A DNA stretch of 7,196 nt from an uncultured Caryophanales bacterium (lineage in GTDB: Bacteria; Bacillota_I; Bacilli_A; RF39; UBA660). Made by a program: the position numbers and the translations under genes. Below, piece by piece: positions 1 through 4,435 of this stretch (its first letter is position 1; the number at the start of each line of letters is the position of its first letter). The DNA is taken from the NCBI GenBank assembly GCA_947303225.1, contig CAMYXG010000059.1, forward strand, positions 1-7,196. The letters run 5' to 3'. Below the pieces are notes generated by a model. It had not been told where the DNA came from. It searched no databases and saw only the letters and a list, made by a program, of their open reading frames with translations.

Positions 1-355
1 ATACAGTAGAAATGATTTGTACTTCATTTTTAAATCCTTCTGGGAATAATGGTCTCATTGGACGATCAATCATACGTGCAGCTAGGGTTGCTGCTTCACT
101 TGGACGTCCTTCTCTTTTAATAAATCCACCAGGAATTTTTCCAACAGAATATAGTTTTTCTTGATAATTCACTGTTAATGGAAAAAAATCTGATAGTAGA
201 TTTGCTGTTTTTGAAACAACAGCAGCCGTTAACACTACTGTATCATTATATCTAACTAATACTGCTCCATTTGCTTGTTTTGCCATCTCACCATGTTCTA
301 CAATGATTTTTCTACCATGAAAATCTAATTCAAATATTTTCTTTTTACTTTTCAT
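1..355 (-). CDS. pnp: Polyribonucleotide nucleotidyltransferase (PNPase), N-terminal part, cut by window edge
   Basis: Reading the minus strand from ATG at 355 gives 118 codons with no stop before the window ends. The translation is clearly the first RNase PH-like domain of PNPase: a start like MKSKKKIFELDFHGRK, then GKIPGGFIKREGRPSE at about residues 72-87 and MIDRPMRPLFPEGF at about 96-109, which are family signatures. PNPase is a phosphate-dependent 3'-5' exoribonuclease of about 700 residues that works in mRNA decay as a trimer, so roughly five sixths of the protein is outside the window. The start is supported by GAGGT (361-365) placed five to six bases upstream. It follows rpsO by 45 bp with a terminator between them and no visible promoter of its own, so its expression probably depends on readthrough from rpsO. 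Family identity is seen in the sequence; the expression link is inferred. Confidence 0.96.
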   Translation of the reverse strand, partial: MKSKKKIFELDFHGRKIIVEHGEMAKQANGAVLVRYNDTVVLTAAVVSKTANLLSDFFPLTVNYQEKLYSVGKIPGGFIKREGRPSEAATLAARMIDRPMRPLFPEGFKNEVQIISTV

Positions 356-373
356 TTTTTACCTCACACTTCT

Positions 374-403
374 AAAAAAAATAGACACGAAAAAATGTGT
401 CTA
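374..403 (-). terminator. Intrinsic terminator/attenuator between rpsO and pnp
   Basis: On the minus strand TAGACAC (403-397) pairs perfectly with GTGTCTA (388-382) around an 8-nt A/T loop, and the stem is followed at once by eight T (381-374). The 5' arm begins with the TAG stop codon of rpsO. Because pnp starts only 19 bp further on and has no promoter in the gap, this is likely a partial terminator that sets the rpsO-to-pnp ratio. A terminator at the same place (t1) is known between rpsO and pnp of Escherichia coli. Confidence 0.78.
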
Positions 404-670
404 CTTTCTTAATCCTAATTTTTTAATAACCTCGCGATAGCTCTGGATATCTTTCTTTGCTAAGTATTTTAACATACTTCTACGTTGACCAACTTTTCTA
501 AGAAGACCTCTACGTGAATGATAGTCATGAATATGTACTTTTAAATGATCTGTTAATTCATTAATTTCTTGAGTTAAAATAGCAATTTGAACTTCTGCAG
601 AACCAGTATCTTTTTCATTCTTAGCAAACTCTTTAACGATTTTTGCTTTTTGTTCTTTTGTTAAAGCCAC
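401..670 (-). CDS. rpsO: 30S ribosomal protein S15
   Basis: The 89-aa product has the usual S15 length and its diagnostic stretches: TGSAEVQIAILTQEINELT (about 22-40), the 16S-rRNA-contacting DYHSRRGLLRKVGQRR (about 49-64) and the KLGLRK end. S15 is a primary binder of the central domain of 16S rRNA, needed early in 30S platform assembly. The start codon is GTG at 670, chosen because the product then begins MALTKEQK like other S15 proteins and because AAAGGAAGTG (686-677) gives a good Shine-Dalgarno about 8 nt upstream. The gene has its own strong promoter and a structured leader upstream and is followed by a terminator and pnp, the classic rpsO-pnp pair. In S15 of several phyla the protein represses its own mRNA; the leader here makes that plausible but unproven. 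Confidence 0.98.
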   Translation of the reverse strand: MALTKEQKAKIVKEFAKNEKDTGSAEVQIAILTQEINELTDHLKVHIHDYHSRRGLLRKVGQRRSMLKYLAKKDIQSYREVIKKLGLRK

Positions 671-768
671 GTTTTACACTTCCTTTCTTTTCATCCACCA
701 TTACTAAGCAGAGAGTCGGAAAATCTCTCTTCCTGGTAAAGGTAATATTTTCCCTAATAATGGGAATT
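671..768 (-). promoter_or_regulatory. Structured 5' leader of rpsO, candidate S15 autoregulatory RNA
   Basis: About 98 nt separate the predicted transcript start from the rpsO GTG. On the minus strand I see hairpin 1, TTCCC (766-762) with GGGAA (754-750). Hairpin 2 is AGAGAG (730-725) with CTCTCT (715-710), and is enclosed by ATTAC (746-742) with GTAAT (704-700). The loop of hairpin 2 contains TTTCC (722-718), which can pair with GGAAG of the Shine-Dalgarno (683-679) and so could form a pseudoknot that hides the start site. S15 autoregulation through pseudoknots or junctions in the rpsO leader is established for Escherichia coli and some Firmicutes. That this leader does the same is an inference from hand folding. 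Confidence 0.45.
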
Positions 769-774
769 AAATGT

Positions 775-803
775 ATTATACAATTAATTCTTTGATATTG
801 CAA
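775..803 (-). promoter_or_regulatory. Sigma-A type promoter of rpsO
   Basis: On the minus strand TTGCAA (803-798) and a perfect TATAAT (780-775) are separated by exactly 17 bp, the ideal spacing. Transcription would start near 768 and give a leader of about 98 nt before rpsO. The -35 box lies just past the stop codon of the upstream peptidase gene (810). No terminator is visible between that gene and the promoter, so readthrough from upstream may add to rpsO expression. Confidence 0.8.
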
Positions 804-809
804 GGCTTT

Positions 810-1688
810 TTAACACATTTGTTTATTTAAATCAACAGGATTGCTTAATGTTTTTTCAATATCAATAAATGGATAATAAAATTTTCCTTTTCCAGTTGCA
901 CGGTATATTCTTGCGTATGTTCCGTAAACTACTTCGTGATGGGTAATAGTTGGATACCTATCTTCACTATAAGATGCTTCATACATATCTCCATTGGAAT
1001 TTGGAAATTTTTCTTTTACTAATTCATTTCCTACATATATCATAACATGATAAGAATACTGTTCTAGAAAAATGACATCACCTGGTTCACAAACTGAGTC
1101 ATATCGTTCTCCTGCTTTTAGTCTTGCTACTAAGTTCCATTTTTCTTCATTCTGAGTCAGATAATCTAATGCAAGATACTGACTTCCTGAATCAAAGTCA
1201 GGATCAACTGTTGCTCTTACTATTCCCGCTACTGCTTGTGCACATGAAGCATATGCATTATTGTTATTAATTCCTTGCTTTCGACTATGATTATTATCGT
1301 CGTGAGATGGATATTTTCCAATTGTCTCATCCATTATTTTAAAATAATTATATAATCTCTCGTCATTTTTTTTACACCATGCTCCATTTTCTTTATTTGA
1401 CTTTGGTGTATGTATGGACTTTTCTGGAGTTGCTGTTGGAACAACTCGTATAGCAAGCTTTGCTGTTTCTAATCCAGTATTCCCTGTTCCATTCTCGTAG
1501 GAATTGGAATCATAAATTATTTTCTTTTTCTTTTTACCTGAAGGGATATATTTAGGTATCATGATTTTACTTTCAGTATTATTCCAACAAGTGCTAATGT
1601 CTGTTTTTTCTCCTACCATATACATTGTTACATTTACCATTACAGGAATAAAGAAAACTATAATTGCTGACAGAAATTGATTAAACAC
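810..1688 (-). CDS. Membrane-anchored NlpC/P60-like cysteine hydrolase (frame continues upstream after a frameshift)
   Basis: The 292-aa frame opens with a hydrophobic helix (about residues 5-25, VFFIPVMVNVTMYMV), then a Lys- and Asn-rich linker to about 140. A papain-like domain follows, with a probable catalytic Cys149 in YASCAQAVAG, a PGDVIFL turn at 202-208 and His214 in HVMIYVGN. Cys followed by GD-hydrophobic and H-x-x-hydrophobic-YVGN is the NlpC/P60 pattern, a family that cuts peptide bonds in peptidoglycan or related amides. The third catalytic residue is not clear. With a positively charged cytoplasmic loop before the helix, the enzyme domain should lie outside the cell. The GTG at 1688 has no Shine-Dalgarno at usable distance, and this frame is stopped upstream at 1755-1757. 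It is probably the 3' part of a gene that begins at 1851 in another frame and shifts in the A9 run near 1701-1709. Family assignment is moderate; substrate unknown. Confidence 0.72.
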   Translation of the reverse strand: MFNQFLSAIIVFFIPVMVNVTMYMVGEKTDISTCWNNTESKIMIPKYIPSGKKKKKIIYDSNSYENGTGNTGLETAKLAIRVVPTATPEKSIHTPKSNKENGAWCKKNDERLYNYFKIMDETIGKYPSHDDNNHSRKQGINNNNAYASCAQAVAGIVRATVDPDFDSGSQYLALDYLTQNEEKWNLVARLKAGERYDSVCEPGDVIFLEQYSYHVMIYVGNELVKEKFPNSNGDMYEASYSEDRYPTITHHEVVYGTYARIYRATGKGKFYYPFIDIEKTLSNPVDLNKQMC

Positions 1689-1851
1689 TTTTTTTAAATC
1701 TTTTTTTTTCTTCCGGATTCTTAACCATTTTAATAAAAGAAATACTTCCCCATATTATTAATAAAATAGGTACAATCATCTGAATAAAAAATAATATATT
1801 CTTAGTGACATGAATTATTACTACTAGTGATGGTGCATTACATTGATTCAT
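1681..1851 (-). CDS. Small two-frame partner: N-terminal membrane segment of the NlpC/P60-like gene, or separate 56-aa membrane peptide
   Basis: ATG at 1851 is preceded by AAGGAG (1864-1859) with a 7-nt spacer, the best start signal near this gene. The 56 codons encode MNQCNAPSLVVII at the start, a strong membrane helix (about 21-40, ILFFIQMIVPILLIIWGS), then FIKMVKNPEEKKRFKKSV and a stop at 1681-1683. The stop overlaps the GTG at 1688 by 8 bp. Near the end lies GAA-GAA followed by A-rich codons: nine consecutive A (1709-1701). Removing one A turns the end into ...NPEEKKDLKK joined to VFNQFLSAII of the downstream frame. This is a typical helix-charged loop-helix hairpin and gives one 346-aa protein. 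So this is most likely the true start of the peptidase, split by a mutation, a sequencing error or productive slippage. A separate, translationally coupled peptide is the alternative. Confidence 0.65.
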   Translation of the reverse strand: MNQCNAPSLVVIIHVTKNILFFIQMIVPILLIIWGSISFIKMVKNPEEKKRFKKSV

Positions 1852-1921
1852 TATTCTACTCCTTATGTTTTTTACTAAATAATGATTGATTATGCTTACA
1901 TATAATCTTCATTTCATATCA

Positions 1922-1930
1922 ATTATATCA
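1922..1930 (-). promoter_or_regulatory. Extended -10 promoter for the NlpC/P60-like gene
   Basis: The minus strand reads TGATATAAT (1930-1922), a perfect extended -10 element (TG, one base, TATAAT). No good -35 box is visible, which extended -10 promoters tolerate. Transcription would start near 1915, about 64 nt before the ATG at 1851. It lies in the 131-bp gap shared with the divergent CPBP gene. Confidence 0.5.
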
Positions 1931-1982
1931 TATTTTTCTTTCTTTATTTTTGTTTTTATGATATCTTTAGAATGGTGATGTT

Positions 1983-2687
1983 ATGATAGATCAAATAATA
2001 GAAAGGTATCCTAAAATATGGTTACTTATTCGGAGTGTATTAGTCTTTATTCTATTTTGGACTAGTGCTTATTTACAATATATTCCTATTCGATTATTCC
2101 ATATCGATTATCATTCTACTAGTAAAGTAATTCAAGTTTTTTTATCTACTTATTCGAGTGCTGTACTATTTTTTATTTTTTTATTTGTTTATTGGGATGA
2201 TATTAAAAAAGAATATAAAAAATTTCGCAAGCATCTTGTTGAAAACATGGACATTGGAATACGGTATTGGTTTATTGGATTAATTATTATGATGGTGTCC
2301 AATATTGTCATTACTTATTTCTTAAAAGCAGGCGGTGCAGGTAATGAAAAAATAGTACAAGATATGCTAGAAGCAATTCCTTGGCTAATGATCATTGATG
2401 CTGGTATATTAGCTCCATTTAATGAAGAGATTGCTTTTCGAAAAACATTAAAGGATATTTGTACTAATAAATGGGTATTTGCTCTTCTTTCATTTTTATT
2501 ATTTGGAGGAGCTCATGTGTTAGGAAATGCTACTCAATTGGTTGATTGGCTTTATATTATTCCTTATGGTGCCTTGGGTGGTGCTTTTGCCTTAGCTTAT
2601 TACGATACAGACACTATTTTTACTTCTCTTTCACTTCATATGTTTCATAATATAGTTTTAGTTTTATTAGCTGTATTTGTATTATAA
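1983..2687 (+). CDS. CPBP family intramembrane metalloprotease (Abi/CAAX-protease-like)
   Basis: The 234-aa product is very hydrophobic, with membrane segments at about residues 13-36, 54-72, 95-114, 133-147, 164-182, 188-206 and 213-232. The CPBP (PF02517) motifs are all present: Glu148-Glu149...Arg153 in FNEEIAFRK, Phe174...His178 in FGGAH, and His219...Asn223 in HMFHN. These correspond to the metal-binding and catalytic residues of Rce1-like glutamate proteases. Family members act as membrane proteases, in bacteria in bacteriocin immunity, peptide maturation or unknown roles; the substrate cannot be read from sequence. The start at 1983 is supported by GGTGAT (1974-1979), complementary to the 16S tail. 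This is the only plus-strand gene here, divergent from the NlpC/P60-like gene and convergent with the unknown gene at 2713-3360. A plus-strand TATAAT at 1901-1906 and TATGAT at 1957-1962 are possible -10 boxes, but neither has a convincing -35. Confidence 0.88.
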   Translation: MIDQIIERYPKIWLLIRSVLVFILFWTSAYLQYIPIRLFHIDYHSTSKVIQVFLSTYSSAVLFFIFLFVYWDDIKKEYKKFRKHLVENMDIGIRYWFIGLIIMMVSNIVITYFLKAGGAGNEKIVQDMLEAIPWLMIIDAGILAPFNEEIAFRKTLKDICTNKWVFALLSFLLFGGAHVLGNATQLVDWLYIIPYGALGGAFALAYYDTDTIFTSLSLHMFHNIVLVLLAVFVL

Positions 2688-2722
2688 AAAAAAGAATCCA
2701 TCATTTGGTTTCTTATTTTTTT
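2686..2722. terminator. Bidirectional terminator between convergent genes
   Basis: AAGAATCCA (2692-2700) pairs with TGGTTTCTT (2706-2714) with one T-T mismatch around a 5-nt loop. On the plus strand it is followed by T7 (2716-2722) and on the minus strand by T8 (complement of 2693-2686). It therefore can end both the CPBP gene (stop at 2685-2687) and the minus-strand gene, whose stop codon (2713-2715) overlaps the stem. Confidence 0.72.
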
Positions 2723-3360
2723 GCTTGTTTTAATTTTTCATATACTTTAGTGGATCCATCTAATAAGTCTAATTTATCGTCCAAATCTCCTTTTACTAAA
2801 CCACTATTGATAAGATTTGTAAGTGAATCTAAACTACATTCCATAACTGGTTGATCTGAAATATTAAATAGATAGCTTTCTTTTGATAAATCTGCTGTTT
2901 GAAGCATTTCTGCTGCAAAGCGCTCATTTTCAAGTAAATATTCTAAATATAAATCAGGGGTTATTTGTACTTTTCTTCCTGATATTCCATGTTTTGGATT
3001 TAAAATGATAATAGATTTTCCTTCTATATCTTTACGTTTTATTACATGAACAGAAGCATTGGTAAAGATTCCATCTATATATTGTTTCACTAATTCATAA
3101 TTTTTCTCTTTTTCATCAAACGTTTTAGGTGGTGTTCTTCTTAATACATAACTTCCACATTCATATATTAATCCCTTTTTTGGAGAAAACCATGTAAGAG
3201 GACCTTCTTTCGTGATTACTTGTTCATCTTCGTCTATTTTTTTCATTTCTTTTAGACGAAATAGTGCAATTCGACTATAAATTGGTTCAAAATTATAAAT
3301 TTGAATGGTTCCATTATTTACTCGAAATATCTTATTATTTTTGTTATGATTTGCTTTCAT
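2713..3360 (-). CDS. Hypothetical protein, 215 aa, soluble
   Basis: I do not recognise this protein. It is a complete frame with an excellent start: AGGAGG (3371-3366) five bases before the ATG, an extended -10 promoter just upstream and a terminator at its end, so it is very probably expressed. It has no signal peptide and no membrane segment and is rich in Lys, Glu and Asp, which points to the cytoplasm. Visible segments are an N-terminal half that looks like beta strands (FRVNNGTIQIYNF at 12-24, then LTWFSPKKGLIYECGSYVLR at 55-74), a middle part with IIILNPKHGISGRKVQITPD (117-136), and a more helical C-terminal half containing LYLEYLLENERFAAEMLQ (137-154). Only two Cys (68 and 175) are present and not as a metal-binding pair. 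Neighbours give no clear functional hint. It may be lineage-restricted. Confidence 0.8.
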   Translation of the reverse strand: MKANHNKNNKIFRVNNGTIQIYNFEPIYSRIALFRLKEMKKIDEDEQVITKEGPLTWFSPKKGLIYECGSYVLRRTPPKTFDEKEKNYELVKQYIDGIFTNASVHVIKRKDIEGKSIIILNPKHGISGRKVQITPDLYLEYLLENERFAAEMLQTADLSKESYLFNISDQPVMECSLDSLTNLINSGLVKGDLDDKLDLLDGSTKVYEKLKQAKK

Positions 3361-3388
3361 TTTTTCCTCCTTTCTTTCCAGAAAAATT

Positions 3389-3397
3389 ATTATAACA
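3389..3397 (-). promoter_or_regulatory. Extended -10 promoter for the 215-aa hypothetical gene
   Basis: The minus strand reads TGTTATAAT (3397-3389), a full extended -10 element. The predicted start near 3382 gives a leader of only about 22 nt that holds little more than the AGGAGG ribosome site. No strong -35 is visible. It sits directly downstream of the terminator of the preceding gene. Confidence 0.6.
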
Positions 3398-3419
3398 TAT
3401 TTTTTTTATTTTTCATAAT

Positions 3420-3450
3420 AAAAGTCAACATTTTTAATCTGTTGACTTTT
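3420..3450 (-). terminator. Hairpin terminator of the VUT-like gene
   Basis: AAAAGTCAACA (minus strand, 3450-3440) pairs perfectly over 11 bp with TGTTGACTTTT (3430-3420) around a 9-nt loop. The 5' arm encodes the last residues of the VUT-like protein (K-S-T) and its TAA stop is in the loop. The tail after the stem is only moderately T-rich (TTTT then ATTATG), so efficiency may be limited. Confidence 0.6.
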
Positions 3451-4021
3451 CTTTACCCCTAGCGATTTTCTTGTCTATATAAGAAATGGGAATACATAGT
3501 ATTGTTTGAATTCCTAATGTTATAAAATATCCTTTCCAATAAGTATCTAATATAATCATATTTAAATAGATTAATGTATAGAACATATAATATATAATTA
3601 GTGAAAATATATAAGTCAGTAGTATTAATAAAAATGGTGATTTTGTATTATTTAGTAAAAACATATAAATAGTTAAGTTGATAAACTGACTGATTACATA
3701 ACCACAAAACTCTCCTGTAAGACTTGAAAGAATCATTCTTTCTCCTAAAGCAAAAGATATGACTGCTACAAAGCATACAAATAGTACTCCTGATATTGAA
3801 ATAGCTGCGATTGTTTTTTTATAATCATACTTTTTTGTTATATAGTTTGCTAGTAAATAGATTAATGGAAGAAGAAATATCGCATAAGTCAATCGAACTC
3901 CTGATAATGAGAAAGTATAAGTTTTTAATGACTCTAGTAATATGACTAATGTTGTTAGTAGTAAAATATACATCCAACAATCATTATAGATTGGTTCTTC
4001 TTTCTTTTTTCTATTTTGCAT
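3434..4021 (-). CDS. Six-helix membrane protein, resembles VUT / queuosine-precursor transporter (YhhQ-like) family
   Basis: The 195-aa product has six likely membrane helices at about 15-32, 42-62, 69-92, 103-124, 128-152 and 164-182, with Lys-rich cytoplasmic ends. Length and layout fit the VUT family (PF02592). So do the motifs LTYAIFLLPLIYLLANYITK (44-63, like the family's stretch leading to a D-x-x-x-E-x-Y-G segment) and GEFCGYVISQFINLTIYMFL (103-122, like the conserved I-S-Q-x-x-D segment). The usual Asp residues are replaced by Asn here (Asn59, Asn115), so the relationship is tentative. Family members import 7-deazaguanine precursors used to make queuosine in tRNA. Start ATG at 4021 is backed by AGAGGTGG (4033-4026) and an extended -10 promoter. 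It lies directly after rbfA but behind a terminator, so it is probably its own unit. An unrelated small multi-helix transporter is the alternative. Confidence 0.5.
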   Translation of the reverse strand: MQNRKKKEEPIYNDCWMYILLLTTLVILLESLKTYTFSLSGVRLTYAIFLLPLIYLLANYITKKYDYKKTIAAISISGVLFVCFVAVISFALGERMILSSLTGEFCGYVISQFINLTIYMFLLNNTKSPFLLILLTYIFSLIIYYMFYTLIYLNMIILDTYWKGYFITLGIQTILCIPISYIDKKIARGKEKSTD

Positions 4022-4048
4022 AAAACCACCTCTTACTTTATATTGATT

Positions 4049-4057
4049 ATTTTAACA
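4049..4057 (-). promoter_or_regulatory. Extended -10 promoter for the VUT-like gene
   Basis: The minus strand reads TGTTAAAAT (4057-4049), an extended -10 with one mismatch to TATAAT. The predicted start near 4042 leaves a leader of about 21 nt before the ATG at 4021, with the ribosome site in it. Any -35 would fall inside the rbfA terminator stem and is poor. Confidence 0.42.
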
Positions 4058-4063
4058 TGAAAT

Positions 4064-4098
4064 AAAGAAATAGAAAAGTATTACTTTCCTATTTCTTT
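4064..4098 (-). terminator. Long hairpin at the end of rbfA (operon terminator)
   Basis: The minus-strand sequence 4098-4083 (coding K-E-I-G-K and the stop) pairs with 4079-4064 over about 16 bp with one G-U pair and a loop of three to five bases that includes part of the TAA stop. The 3' arm ends TTTCTTT and is followed by ATTT, a fair but imperfect U tail. It would end the nusA-infB-rbfA transcript and is A-T rich, so the strength is uncertain. Confidence 0.58.
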
Positions 4099-4434
4099 TG
4101 ATTTAATTTCTTCCATAATTTGGTCGATATGTTCTCCATAAGCAATTGACGTATCATATATGAATTTTAATTCTGGAGTATGTCTTACTTCTACTCTTTC
4201 TGCTAATTTTTTACGAATGAAGGGAGCAGCTTTTTTTAATGCTTCTTCTATAGCTGTTCTTTTTTCACTATCTAGCATTGTAAAAAATACTTTTGCATAA
4301 CTTAAATCACTGGATGTTTCTACTCCTGTAATGGTAATCATTTTTAGTTCTTGATTTTTCACTTCACGCATGATAATCATACTGATTTCTTCTTGAAAAG
4401 CATGATTTAGTCGTTCTATTTTAATACTTGCCAT
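4081..4434 (-). CDS. rbfA: Ribosome-binding factor A
   Basis: The 117-aa product is a small single-KH-domain protein of normal RbfA length. It begins MASIKIERLNHAFQEEIS, typical of Firmicutes RbfA, and carries the family stretches ITITGVETSSDLSYAKVFFT and VRHTPELKFIYDTSIAYGEHI. RbfA binds the 30S subunit near the 16S helix 1 and is needed for late maturation and growth in the cold. I chose the ATG at 4434 because it gives the family N-terminus. An in-frame TTG at 4446 would add four residues (MKDS) and overlap infB, but has no better ribosome site. The ATG is one base after the infB stop (4436-4438) and has only a weak Shine-Dalgarno, so translation is probably coupled to infB. It is the last gene of the nusA operon in this genome. 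Confidence 0.94.
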   Translation of the reverse strand: MASIKIERLNHAFQEEISMIIMREVKNQELKMITITGVETSSDLSYAKVFFTMLDSEKRTAIEEALKKAAPFIRKKLAERVEVRHTPELKFIYDTSIAYGEHIDQIMEEIKSKEIGK

Positions 4435-4435
4435 A

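Noticed and set aside
1886..1906. Plus-strand promoter from TTGATT (1886-1891) and TATAAT (1901-1906) for the CPBP gene
   Set aside because: The two boxes are only 9 bp apart, too close for sigma-A, and there is no TG extension; not reported as a feature.
810..4021. Defence system, toxin-antitoxin pair or mobile element in the accessory block
   Set aside because: No nuclease, transposase, integrase, inverted repeat or antitoxin-like gene is visible; a CPBP protease alone is not enough to claim a bacteriocin or immunity locus.
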